From Actinobacteria bacterium OK074 (GTDB taxonomy: Bacteria; Actinomycetota; Actinomycetes; Streptomycetales; Streptomycetaceae), in the NCBI GenBank assembly GCA_001298575.1, contig LJCV01000242.1:22873-86872 (forward strand): DNA of 64,000 nt. The letters run 5' to 3'. The notes under the pieces were generated by a model. It did not search any database and was not told the DNA's origin. It saw nothing but the letters and a program-made list of their open reading frames with translations. Shown here piece after piece: positions 51,444 to 59,015 of the stretch (positions are counted from its first letter, which is position 1; each line of letters begins with the position of its first letter). A program made the translations under genes and the position numbers.

Positions 51444-53723
51444 ATGCGCACTGGTGAGCCCCTGCCCGCCGTGGGGGAGGTCCTGACCACCCTCGCGACC
51501 GGTCTGTGGCGGTGGGACACGGGCGCGAGGTCCGTGGTGCTCGACGCGGAGGCCGCACGGCTGGTCGGCCTGCCCGCCGAACCGGCGACGCTGAACGAGG
51601 CCGGACTGCGGGCCCGCTTCCACCCCGTCGACTGGAGCGAGTGCGACGCGACCATCCGGCTCGCCCACGCCGAGGGCACCATCGCCGAGGTGCGCGTACG
51701 GATCATGGACGAGCACGGCCGGGTCGTGCGGATCATCCGCAGCCGTTCCAAGCCGACGAGCGACCCCACCACCGGCGCGTTCACCCTGGTCGGCACCATG
51801 CAGGAGGTCACCGAACTCCCGCCCGACTTCGCCGCGCGCACCCCCGTCACCGGCGACTGGCGGCGCTCCCGCGAGGCGTTCCTGCTGGACGCGGGGCGGG
51901 CGCTGGCCGAGGCGCGGTCGACGGAGGAGGTGCTGCGGGTCGCGGCGGGCCTGTCGATGCCGGGGTTCTCCCCGGACGGGCTCGCGGTGTTCGGGCAGGA
52001 GGGCGACCACATCACGGTCATCGGCCACCACGGGCAGAAGCCCGGCGACGAGGGCCCCTTCCTCAACATGCCGCTGGACACCGACTACCCGGCCTGCGAG
52101 GTGGTGCGCACCGGCCGCGCCGTCTACCTCTCCTCGCCCGCGGAGTACCGCTCCACCTACCCGACGTCCTGGCCGCTGGCCGCGCACTTCGACCGCCAGT
52201 CCTGGGCGTTCCTGCCGCTGACGGTCGCCGGGCGCACGATGGGCGCGTGGATGGCGGCCTTCAAGTACCCGGTCCGCTTCACCCCGGACGAGCGCTCGGT
52301 GCTCACCACGGTGGCCCGGATGCTCGCCCAGGCGCTGACCCGCGCGGTCACCACCGAGACCGAACGCGAACTGACCGACGGCCTCCAGCGCTCCATGCTG
52401 CCCACCCTCGGCTCCGGCATACCGGGCCTGAAGGTGGCCGCCCGCTACATCCCCACCGGCGGCGGCCTCCAGGTCGGCGGCGACTGGTACGACATGATCC
52501 CGCTGCCCGGCGGCGACCGCTTCGCCCTGGTCATCGGCGACGTCCAGGGCCACGACGTGCGCGCCGCCGGCCTGATGGGCCAGCTCCGCATCGCCCTGCG
52601 CGCCTACGCCTCCGAGGGCCACCGCCCGGACGCGGTCCTCTCCCGCGCCTCCCGCTTCCTGCACGGCATGACGGCGTACGACGACGGCGACGGCAGCGAC
52701 CGCGACGGGGCCGGGGCAGGAGCCGGGGCTTGGGCAGGAGCCGGAGCAAGGGCCGACAAGGGCGACCCGCGCTTCGCGACCTGCCTGTACGCCGAGGTGG
52801 ACCCGGCGACCGGCATGCTGGAGATCGCCCGCGCCGGACACCCCGACCCGGCGATCCGCATGGCCGACGGCACCGTCCTGGCCCGCCCCACCGCCGTCGG
52901 CCTCCCCCTCGGCGTCGACCCGGACGCCGACTACCCCACCACCCGGCTGGTCCTGGAGCCCGGCGAGACGATGCTGATCTGCACGGACGGCCTGATCGAG
53001 ACCGGCGGCCACGACCTGGACACCGGCTGGCGCCGCATCCGCCGCATCCTGGAGGAACACGACGTCGGCCCCGACGGCGACCTGGAACCCCTGGCCGACG
53101 CCCTGGTCCAGGCCGTGCACGGCCCCTCCTCGCACCACACCCCGGGCCCGCTCGCCGACCGCCGCGAGGACGACATAGCCGTCCTCCTCGTCGGCCGCGC
53201 GGCCCCGCCCCGAACCCGCGGCGCCCGTGACACCGGCCCGCCGGTGGTCCGCCGCACCATGCTGACGATCGCCCAGGCCGAACCGGAGCGCATCGCGGGC
53301 GCCCGCCAGCAACTGCGCGAGGTCCTGCACGACTGGACCTCCCCCGACCAGGTCGACTCAGCAGTCCTGCTCCTCTCCGAAATGCTCACCAACGTCCTGG
53401 TCCACACCGACGCCGACGCCCTCCTGGTAGCCGAAATCCGCGACAACTCCACCGGCCACTACGACACCGCCCCCGGCCGCCGCCTACGCGTCACAGTCAC
53501 CGACGCGGGCGACGACCTCCCCCACAAACGCCGCCCCGGCGAACTGGCGTCCTCGGGGCGGGGGTTGGTCCTGATGGACCTGCTGGCGGAGGAGTGGGGG
53601 GTGGACCCGCGGGGCGAGGGCAAGACGATCTGGTTCACCCTGCGGGAGGAACCGGCCGGCACGCGGGACGACGAGGCCGTCCCCAAGAGAACGGCGAAAG
53701 CAAAGGCGGGCGACACGGCCTGA
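51444..53723 (+). CDS. PAS-GAF-SpoIIE phosphatase with anti-sigma-type ATPase domain
   Basis: A 759-aa signalling protein. A PAS-like domain is at about 10-120 (LATGLWRWDTGARSVVLDAE), a GAF domain at about 145-310, and a PP2C/SpoIIE phosphatase at about 325-590, with GGDWYDMIPL, VIGDVQGHDVRAAGLMGQLR, CTDGLIETGG and REDDIAVLLV supplying the metal aspartates. A C-terminal HATPase_c domain is at about 630-735 (LLLSEMLTNVLVHTDADALL, GRGLVLMDLLAEEWG). Such proteins combine anti-anti-sigma phosphatase and anti-sigma kinase functions. A Gly/Ala-rich insertion interrupts the phosphatase. I chose ATG 51444 over GTG 51408. It is divergent from aspS. Confidence 0.88.
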   Translation: MRTGEPLPAVGEVLTTLATGLWRWDTGARSVVLDAEAARLVGLPAEPATLNEAGLRARFHPVDWSECDATIRLAHAEGTIAEVRVRIMDEHGRVVRIIRSRSKPTSDPTTGAFTLVGTMQEVTELPPDFAARTPVTGDWRRSREAFLLDAGRALAEARSTEEVLRVAAGLSMPGFSPDGLAVFGQEGDHITVIGHHGQKPGDEGPFLNMPLDTDYPACEVVRTGRAVYLSSPAEYRSTYPTSWPLAAHFDRQSWAFLPLTVAGRTMGAWMAAFKYPVRFTPDERSVLTTVARMLAQALTRAVTTETERELTDGLQRSMLPTLGSGIPGLKVAARYIPTGGGLQVGGDWYDMIPLPGGDRFALVIGDVQGHDVRAAGLMGQLRIALRAYASEGHRPDAVLSRASRFLHGMTAYDDGDGSDRDGAGAGAGAWAGAGARADKGDPRFATCLYAEVDPATGMLEIARAGHPDPAIRMADGTVLARPTAVGLPLGVDPDADYPTTRLVLEPGETMLICTDGLIETGGHDLDTGWRRIRRILEEHDVGPDGDLEPLADALVQAVHGPSSHHTPGPLADRREDDIAVLLVGRAAPPRTRGARDTGPPVVRRTMLTIAQAEPERIAGARQQLREVLHDWTSPDQVDSAVLLLSEMLTNVLVHTDADALLVAEIRDNSTGHYDTAPGRRLRVTVTDAGDDLPHKRRPGELASSGRGLVLMDLLAEEWGVDPRGEGKTIWFTLREEPAGTRDDEAVPKRTAKAKAGDTA

Positions 53724-53950
53724 CCCGTGGGGCCGTAGGCGTCCTCCGCCTTCTTGTGCTTCTTTTTGTGTCTCTTCTGCCTTCTTGCCGATGCGTACGG
53801 GTGGGTCAGGGGGCTCACTCATCCTCTCAAGCGCGCTCCCCATGGCCGCGTGAGAGGGCCCTGAACCCCTTCCGACCGGCTCGACCTGTCCAGAGTCGGG
53901 ACAGCCGGAAAGGGCGTCTTGCGGCCCCTGTGGGGGGCTAGGCTCGTTCT

Positions 53951-54355
53951 ATGGCTGAGCCCTTCGTGAACGGTGACGTTCTGCACCTTGCTTGCGGTAT
54001 CTGCCCATCGCGCCGTCTCCCCGTAGGACAGTTCGACGTATTCGAGCGGCCCACGAAGGAATGCCCGTTCAACCCTGCGGATGGTCACCGGTACACGGCC
54101 GAGGGCACGCCGGTATGCGTCCATCCGGAAAAGGTCGGGTTGCCGGTTGCCCGGTACAAGAGTGAGAACGCACCGTTGACCGCCGAGTTGCATTTGCCGC
54201 CCGACCCTTCCGAATTAGTGCCGTACTTGCACGACGTGTTTTACGGCGCAGCACCGGTCCTACTCGATCAGCTCATTGCACAAGCGTCGGCGGAGATCCG
54301 GCGTAAGTTCCCGGACCTTGACCCTCTTACGGTGCTGCGCCGCGCGTTGAACTAG
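53951..54355 (+). CDS. Hypothetical protein
   Basis: A 134-aa protein: LACGICPSRRLPVGQFDVFE, CPFNPADGHRYTAEGTPVCV and a helical C-terminus (LLDQLIAQASAEIRRKFPDL). Three to four cysteines in the first half (CGIC, CPF, VCV) could bind a metal. Third codon positions are less GC-biased than in the flanking core genes (many T and A endings), which fits horizontally acquired DNA. It converges on the next gene with 3 bp between the stops. Not recognised. Confidence 0.6.
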   Translation: MAEPFVNGDVLHLACGICPSRRLPVGQFDVFERPTKECPFNPADGHRYTAEGTPVCVHPEKVGLPVARYKSENAPLTAELHLPPDPSELVPYLHDVFYGAAPVLLDQLIAQASAEIRRKFPDLDPLTVLRRALN

Positions 54356-54358
54356 CGA

Positions 54359-54931
54359 CTACGCGGCGGCGAAGTCGAACGAGTGCTCCTTGCCGGACCG
54401 CTTGAATCCCGCCGCCTCGTACTTGGCACCCAGGATTTCGAGCCGGCGGTTCGCTTCGGTGTGGCCGACCCAGTAGCGCTCGTTCGGTTCGCCCCACGCG
54501 GCCACGTACGCCGTGTGCGTGTAGTCGCCGGGCGCGTAGTCGTGGTGCTCCTTGTCGGTCTGGTGAATGACCGAGACGCCAACCCGTTCAGCGATGCGAG
54601 CGAGGATCTGCGGTTGAGCGATCATCGCGTGCATCATCTCGTCCACGGGAACGGCGACGGGGATTTCCGTCATGCCCTCGTTCTGGCCGCCCATTTCGTA
54701 CACGGCAGCCTTGAGGGAAAGGGCGCGAAGCCCTTCCGCGAGAAGCGGTCGCTTGTCGGCGTCCAGGTTCCATTTCGAGATGACGGGGAAGCCGGTGAAG
54801 CACGTCCACGCGTCGTCGTACTTGAGCGCGGCAGTCGTGAACGCGCCGAACTCCGGGTCGGCCTCAATGGCCGACATGATCTCTTTCGCTCGCTCCGCCA
54901 CCGTTTCGGGGGCGGGAAGGGTTGCACTCAC
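54359..54931 (-). CDS. Hypothetical protein
   Basis: A 190-aa soluble protein: ETVAERAKEIMSAIEADPEF, YDDAWTCFTGFPVISKWNLD, DYTHTAYVAAWGEPNERYWV and the C-terminal RRLEILGAKYEAAGFKRSGK. AAGGAGAGTTCAAGGTG lies just before the start, a clear ribosome site. It looks like a phage- or plasmid-type accessory protein, but I do not recognise a family. Confidence 0.7.
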   Translation of the reverse strand: MSATLPAPETVAERAKEIMSAIEADPEFGAFTTAALKYDDAWTCFTGFPVISKWNLDADKRPLLAEGLRALSLKAAVYEMGGQNEGMTEIPVAVPVDEMMHAMIAQPQILARIAERVGVSVIHQTDKEHHDYAPGDYTHTAYVAAWGEPNERYWVGHTEANRRLEILGAKYEAAGFKRSGKEHSFDFAAA

Positions 54932-55011
54932 CTTGAACTCTCCTTCTTCGGTTGCGTTCCGTTGCTGGCCCGTCCGGCTGTCACCGTCGTACGTTCAGCC
55001 GGACGGGAGTC

Positions 55012-55188
55012 TCAGGGATTGCTCTTGCGCTGGTCGCTCAGCGCGGCAGCCGCCTTTTCCGCCGTAGCTTGAGCCAATGCCTGAATCTGCGGGTCAACAT
55101 CGGGGTTTCGAGCGACGTTTGCCGCTGCTCCGAAATCTGCGATCTGTTCCAGGAGCGCGTCATCGTCTGCGTCATCCGTCTGAGGCAC
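55012..55188 (-). CDS. Small acidic protein
   Basis: A 58-aa frame from GTG 55188: PQTDDADDDALLEQIADFGA, then AANVARNPDVDPQIQALAQA and a Lys-containing C-terminus, with no nonsense-like runs. The composition (acidic N-terminus, helical C-terminus) looks genuine. The frame also stays open upstream through KWINTV and the hairpin at 55215-55271, so the start is not certain, and the ribosome site is weak. It follows the direction of the 54359 gene, 80 bp upstream of it. Confidence 0.45.
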   Translation of the reverse strand: MPQTDDADDDALLEQIADFGAAANVARNPDVDPQIQALAQATAEKAAAALSDQRKSNP

Positions 55189-55214
55189 CGTGTTAATCCA
55201 TTTCAGGTAGATGG

Positions 55215-55271
55215 CCCTTCCCTCGCCGGTGTGGGGTGTACACGGGGATGTACCTACCGGCGAGGGAAGGG
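55215..55271. terminator. Inverted repeat 1: 16-bp perfect arms
   Basis: CCCTTCCCTCGCCGGT and its exact complement are separated by 25 nt. It lies in the 360-bp gap 55189-55548, which holds no gene I can support, only three inverted repeats. Confidence 0.8.
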
Positions 55272-55415
55272 GGTTTATCGGGTGTGGCAGATTTCAGCAG
55301 CCGCATGCAAGGCCGCCCGCCGGGGTCGGTTTATATTCCTGACCGCATCTGTCACAAAGGATTCCGGTAATTATCTTGATGCGAAAGCGGCGCATATTAC
55401 CTTTCTAGGGGTGCA

Positions 55416-55471
55416 CCTTCCCCCACCGGCTTGCGGAGATACGTTGGGGCGCATCAACCGGTGGGGGAAGG
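55416..55471. repeat. Inverted repeat 2: 14-bp perfect arms
   Basis: CCTTCCCCCACCGG and CCGGTGGGGGAAGG are separated by 28 nt; GCAC/GTGC just outside extend the symmetry imperfectly. Confidence 0.85.
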
Positions 55472-55479
55472 CGTGGTGC

Positions 55480-55545
55480 CCCACCCTGTCGGGGGCTATC
55501 GACATCGGGGGATGATGCCAATAGGCGTCACCCTGACAGGGTGGG
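55480..55545. repeat. Inverted repeat 3: 11-bp perfect arms
   Basis: CCCACCCTGTC and GACAGGGTGGG are separated by 44 nt. The right arm ends 3 bp before the stop codon of the minus-strand micro-ORF at 55549, so it could act as that operon's terminator. Confidence 0.75.
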
Positions 55546-55548
55546 AGT

Positions 55549-55656
55549 TCATGGCGTTAGTCGTGCCGCCAAGCCGAGCGTTAATCCGCACACGCCGATC
55601 ATCGCAGAGATCATCAATACGCCCGCCACCACGACCTCTTTGTGTACCCGCTTCAC
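55549..55656 (-). CDS. 35-residue membrane peptide
   Basis: Starts at GTG 55656, whose GTGA overlaps the stop of the upstream gene. The peptide has a basic N-terminus (MKRVHKEVV) and one hydrophobic segment (VAGVLMISAMIGVCGLTLGL). It contains a TTA leucine codon, which in Streptomyces requires the developmentally controlled bldA tRNA. The exact overlap and the membrane segment support a real gene, last of a four-gene operon. Confidence 0.55.
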   Translation of the reverse strand: MKRVHKEVVVAGVLMISAMIGVCGLTLGLAARLTP

Positions 55657-55937
55657 GGCGTCACCCGATCGACCTTCGCGGGTTCGAGTTCAGCCGGAAG
55701 ACCGTCCGTCGGAATAAACTCGGAGAAATCGTCGATACGGCGCCGGAAGTGCAGGTGGCGTGTTTCCTTCATGTGGGCCCGCATCCAGTCCTCTACGTCT
55801 GCCGGATGGGAGCGAATACCAGAATTCTCCCCACAGGCTTTCTCTTTTCCGGATACGCACTCTGCGGAGTACTCGGGCTCAACTGTCGGATCTTGGCGCG
55901 ACGTGTACTTCACGAAGCGGTATACGGCGCGCGTCAT
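55653..55937 (-). CDS. Small conserved Streptomyces protein (DUF7848-like)
   Basis: A 94-aa protein with TRAVYRFVKYTSRQDPTVEP, EYSAECVSGKEKACGENSGI, VEDWMRAHMKETRHLHFRRR. This pattern (two cysteines, W-M-x-x-H-x-x-x-T-x-H) recurs in small Streptomyces proteins encoded beside XRE regulators. The ATG at 55937 overlaps the stop of the upstream gene. The role is unknown; its partners suggest a regulatory module. Confidence 0.75.
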   Translation of the reverse strand: MTRAVYRFVKYTSRQDPTVEPEYSAECVSGKEKACGENSGIRSHPADVEDWMRAHMKETRHLHFRRRIDDFSEFIPTDGLPAELEPAKVDRVTP

Positions 55938-56152
55938 TTCAAGGTCCCCCGTAGGCTCCGTGCGTTGGCCGTAGCAACGGCAGGAGAAAGCGCGTCCGAA
56001 ACCGTGGCCGGTTCGACGTACTTCGGATCCACGTCCCACTCCAGGCCGCCTTTGAGGGGGCGGAGTTGGACGTATCTGCCGACGTGATCCATGACGCGGC
56101 CGACCTTGCCGTTGCGGGTGTCCTTCGCGACGGTGCCGATGGCGGGCTTCAT
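55934..56152 (-). CDS. Small conserved protein, second gene of regulatory module
   Basis: A 72-aa protein with AIGTVAKDTRNGKVGRVMDH, VGRYVQLRPLKGGLEWDVDP and KYVEPA, a small beta-barrel-like pattern (V-x-D-T-x-x-G-x-V-G). It is often found beside XRE-TPR regulators in Streptomyces. The ATG at 56152 overlaps the stop of the 59-aa gene (ATGA). Confidence 0.75.
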   Translation of the reverse strand: MKPAIGTVAKDTRNGKVGRVMDHVGRYVQLRPLKGGLEWDVDPKYVEPATVSDALSPAVATANARSLRGTLK

Positions 56153-56328
56153 GAAATCAGCCGCCTCAACCCGGCTTCCACGGCTCGAAGGTCGACATGG
56201 CGTCGCTGAGTGAAGCCGCCGCGCGGACGCCACACGAGTAACGCCCAGTCGCCGTAGAGGCGGCGCTGTATGGCCAGCTGCGCCACGTCGTCGGACGTTT
56301 CGGTGGTGTTGGTGGTCGTGCTGGTCAT
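56149..56328 (-). CDS. 59-residue protein, first gene of regulatory module
   Basis: Starts MTSTTTNTTETSDDVAQLAI and continues QRRLYGDWALLVWRPRGGFT, ending VDLRAVEAGLRRLIS. A Thr-rich N-terminus is followed by a short helical domain with W-x-x-L-V-W. It heads the four-gene run 59-72-94-35 aa, in which each start overlaps the previous stop, and is divergent from the XRE-TPR regulator at 56469. Confidence 0.65.
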   Translation of the reverse strand: MTSTTTNTTETSDDVAQLAIQRRLYGDWALLVWRPRGGFTQRRHVDLRAVEAGLRRLIS

Positions 56329-56468
56329 GGTCGGGTGCCGTGCCCTTCGCCTGTGGGTCTACTGACTTGATGCAGCGATCTCAAGTGAAGGGGCAGCCAA
56401 GGGTGCTGACTAGGTGACAGGGTGTAGACACGTTGAAGACACGTTGTAGACACGGGTGGGGCGAGGCG

Positions 56469-57707
56469 ATGACTACCGGAGAGTGGATCAGGGAGAGGCG
56501 TGAAGCTCTTGGGCTGAGTCAGGCGGGGTTAGCGCGAGCGCTCAGCATCGCGCGCGGTTGGCATCCTCGGGCGCTTCACCGCAGCCAGGTGGCACGGTGG
56601 GAGAAGCCCAACGGCCCCGAGCCGAAGGATTGGCGCCCCTACCTGGAACAGGTACTACACATCGATTTGTACGGCTACCGTGATCAGACCCCGCGTCCAG
56701 CGGGTACCACTGCCGTGGAAGGGGTTGATCCTGTGGACCGACGAGCATTCATCGGCGCGAGTACCGTGCTGGGGCTGTCCATCGCTGTACCGCCCGCGAG
56801 CGCCCAGGGACGCAGGCTGGGGCAGCCTGACGTTGATCGTTTCTCACAACGCCTTGTCGACCTGCGTCGCTTGGATGACTACAACGGCAGCGCGGCCGTT
56901 TTCCCCCTTGTCGCAGCCGAGGTACACGCACTTTCCGGGCTTGCCAATACCGGAACCTATAGCGAGACCACAGCGCGCGCGCTGCTGAGTCTCTTGGGAG
57001 AGCTGTACCAGTTTTCCTCTTGGATCGCTTTCGACAGTGGGAATTTCGAGAAGTCCCGCAAGCTGGCTCAGGCAGCTGCGGCAGCAGCAAATCAGGCCGG
57101 AAATCGAACCCTCGCGTCCACCGCACTCTCCGAACTCTCTTACATCACGGCGTCATCAGAAAATCCGCGTGAAGGGGTGGCCATCGCGCGCGCCTCTCTG
57201 ACGAACGCCCCCCGCGACGTTCTCCCAGCGGTCGAAGTGGTGCTAGCCGATCGGCTTGCATGGGCGTGTGCACGCGTTGGGGACGCCCAGGGGGTTGACC
57301 ACGCAATGGGCATTTCCACAGACGCGCACGACCGACGCGACCAAACGGCCGTCGAGGAGCCGGACACGGTTTACTGGATCAACCGTGACGAATCCCAAAT
57401 CATGGCGGGTAGGTGCTGGACTGAATTGAAGGTGCCCGCGAAAGCGGTCCCAGTTCTGGAGGGTCTGACAACTCCGTACGACGATTCACACGCACGTGAG
57501 GTTGCTCTGTACCAAAGTTGGTTGGCAGGTGCCTACGTTGGCACCGGAGACGTCGACCGAGGCGCCCATTTGGCCAACAGGGCAATGCAGCTTTCTCGTA
57601 GTACCGCCTCACCCCGACTGAATGCCATTCTCGATGGCATGCTGGGCAGCTTCGAGCGCTACAAGGAAGCCCCCTCGGTCCGGGATCTTTTGAGTGCTTG
57701 GAGGTAG
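56469..57707 (+). CDS. XRE-family regulator with TPR-type domain
   Basis: A 412-aa protein. The helix-turn-helix at about 5-60 reads WIRERREALGLSQAGLARAL and SQVARWEKPNGPEPKDWRPY. A Tat-like string (RRAFIGASTVLGLSIAVPPA) at about 95-115 is typical of this family. Helical repeats follow (NFEKSRKLAQAAAAAANQAG, VDRGAHLANRAMQLSRSTAS). I chose the ATG at 56469 (GGGGCGAGGCG upstream) over one 36 bp earlier. It probably controls the divergent four-gene module. Confidence 0.85.
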   Translation: MTTGEWIRERREALGLSQAGLARALSIARGWHPRALHRSQVARWEKPNGPEPKDWRPYLEQVLHIDLYGYRDQTPRPAGTTAVEGVDPVDRRAFIGASTVLGLSIAVPPASAQGRRLGQPDVDRFSQRLVDLRRLDDYNGSAAVFPLVAAEVHALSGLANTGTYSETTARALLSLLGELYQFSSWIAFDSGNFEKSRKLAQAAAAAANQAGNRTLASTALSELSYITASSENPREGVAIARASLTNAPRDVLPAVEVVLADRLAWACARVGDAQGVDHAMGISTDAHDRRDQTAVEEPDTVYWINRDESQIMAGRCWTELKVPAKAVPVLEGLTTPYDDSHAREVALYQSWLAGAYVGTGDVDRGAHLANRAMQLSRSTASPRLNAILDGMLGSFERYKEAPSVRDLLSAWR

Positions 57708-57743
57708 GCCCCAGCCGCTCCGGCCGCTCACGAAACACGAGGG

Positions 57744-57777
57744 AAGCCCTGTTGGTCCATAGGGATCAACAGGGCTT
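57744..57777 (+). terminator. Terminator of the XRE-TPR gene
   Basis: AAGCCCTGTTG and CAACAGGGCTT form a perfect 11-bp stem around 12 nt, followed by CTTGCTGTCT, 37 bp after the stop. Confidence 0.85.
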
Positions 57778-57918
57778 CTTGCTGTCTGCCTGAGCCGTGG
57801 CTCAGTGGTCGTCGATCACATATCACTGCCCGGGAGCCCCGTCCGAGCCTGTAGAAGGGGCCCAACAAGTCCCGTCCGCCTGGGGTTCACCCTCAGTCGA
57901 ACGGGACCTTCGCGTTGC

Positions 57919-58200
57919 TCACTCGGCAGCGTCACCAGGCGCTTGAGGAGCCCTCTCGGCGGCAAAGGTCCCACGGCCCGCAATGGCATAGACGAGCCCC
58001 TCTTGGGTGAGGGTGGCAAGCGCGCGGCGCACGGTGGGCCGAGACAGTTCGTAGTGATCAGCCAGCGCGTTTTCGCTGGGCATGGCCCGGTTGGGCTTCC
58101 AGTCGCCACGCTCCAGGCGCGCCCGCAGGATGCCGGCGAGTTGCTCGAACGGCGCGGCAGGAGCATCCCGCTCCACCTGGTCATCGGGCCCGTACTTCAT
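57919..58200 (-). CDS. GntR-type DNA-binding protein without effector domain
   Basis: A 93-aa protein consisting of a winged helix-turn-helix of the GntR class: FEQLAGILRARLERGDWKPN, AMPSENALADHYELSRPTVR and RALATLTQEGLVYAIAGRGT. No C-terminal ligand domain follows. Small GntR proteins of this type regulate adjacent genes in integrated elements. The likely operator is the phased TTACAGG array 40 bp upstream. Confidence 0.85.
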   Translation of the reverse strand: MKYGPDDQVERDAPAAPFEQLAGILRARLERGDWKPNRAMPSENALADHYELSRPTVRRALATLTQEGLVYAIAGRGTFAAERAPQAPGDAAE

Positions 58201-58239
58201 GAGCCGACGGTATCCGGCCGACCCACCACCCCAAACCCC

Positions 58240-58276
58240 TAACAGGCACTTACAGCCCTTTACAGGCTTTTACAGG
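58240..58276. promoter_or_regulatory. TTACAGG array at 10-bp spacing
   Basis: TAACAGG at 58240, TTACAGC at 58250, TTACAGG at 58260 and TTACAGG at 58270 follow each other at exactly one helical turn, in the spacer between the GntR-type gene and the coupled pair at 58365. All sites face the same side of the DNA, suggesting cooperative binding. Confidence 0.65.
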
Positions 58277-58302
58277 TAGGGCTATGGTCGCCCACGAAAA
58301 GA

Positions 58303-58331
58303 CCCCGGCGACGGCTGCAACCGTCCCGGGG
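58303..58331 (+). promoter_or_regulatory. Hairpin in the leader of the 58365 gene
   Basis: CCCCGG and GACGG pair with CCGTC and CCGGGG (one bulged C) around CTGCAA, 33 bp before the GTG start. It could be an attenuator or a terminator of upstream transcription. Confidence 0.45.
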
Positions 58332-58364
58332 CGTGGCCCACCAGCTATCTGGAGCTGACGGAAC

Positions 58365-58757
58365 GTGGCAGACCTTATCGTGCGTGCGCTGCACGCCATC
58401 TGCATTTGGCTTTCCCCCGCGAAAGGCGCACACCGCACCCCCGCACCGACCGAGGCACCGGCCGCCGAGGCCCCGACTTCAGCCTTGCCCCGCCCGAGGC
58501 GCCTCCCGCTCCACCAAAGCCCGTACGCGATCGAGGTCGCCGCCCGACGAACGTTCGTCGACGCCCTTTCCTTGAGTCGGCCCTACGTCACCACGCCGTC
58601 CCGGAAGCCCCCTGCCACGCCCAAGCAGCAGGCCCAAGCGGAACGGCGGTGGGCTCTCGACATGGCCGCACGAGGAATCGACGTTGGCCCCTCCGTGATC
58701 CACGGAGTCCACATCGGCAGTGGCAGCCGCACCATCCACGTCAAGGTGGCCGCATGA
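58365..58757 (+). CDS. Hypothetical protein with N-terminal hydrophobic helix
   Basis: A 130-aa protein starting ADLIVRALHAICIWLSPAKG (a possible amphipathic or membrane helix), then a Pro/Ala-rich linker, and a C-terminal part KQQAQAERRWALDMAARGID with HGVHIGSGSRTIHVKVAA. GTG start with GGAG 10 bp upstream. Its stop overlaps the next ATG. Not recognised, but typical of Streptomyces plasmid-like regions controlled by GntR proteins. Confidence 0.65.
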   Translation: MADLIVRALHAICIWLSPAKGAHRTPAPTEAPAAEAPTSALPRPRRLPLHQSPYAIEVAARRTFVDALSLSRPYVTTPSRKPPATPKQQAQAERRWALDMAARGIDVGPSVIHGVHIGSGSRTIHVKVAA

Positions 58758-58948
58758 GCGCGCCCACGCTCTACCGCTGCCACTGCGACTGTGGTTGCGA
58801 GGAGCAGACCGAAGCCCCCGTTCTCATGCGCGAGCACACGCGCCCGACCGGCCCCGCCTGGACTCTGTACGTCTGCCCCAACTGCGCTCATCACATGGCC
58901 CCAAGCCCGCTCAAGGGCGAGTTGGAACCGGGCTCCGACAGGTTCTGA
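58754..58948 (+). CDS. Small zinc-ribbon-like protein
   Basis: A 64-aa protein with C-x-C-x-C-x-C (CHCDCGC) near the N-terminus and C-x-x-C (CPNC) in the C-terminal half, plus several histidines, a clear metal-binding pattern. The ATG overlaps the stop of the 130-aa gene. It is probably co-translated with it. Its role is unknown. Confidence 0.65.
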   Translation: MSAPTLYRCHCDCGCEEQTEAPVLMREHTRPTGPAWTLYVCPNCAHHMAPSPLKGELEPGSDRF

Positions 58949-58964
58949 CCAAGGCCAGCAGAAA

Positions 58965-58988
58965 GCCCCGTCCGAACACGGACGGGGC
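58965..58988. terminator. Bidirectional terminator
   Basis: GCCCCGTCCG and CGGACGGGGC form a perfect 10-bp stem around AACA, between the zinc-ribbon-like gene and the convergent pirin gene, followed by CTTCT. Confidence 0.85.
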
Positions 58989-59015
58989 CTTCTCACGCTC
59001 AGGCAGACCGAACGA

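Noticed and set aside
53951..58948. An integrated plasmid or prophage.
   Set aside because: Regulators and small genes fit such an element, but no integrase, replication, transfer or structural gene, tRNA or att repeat is visible.
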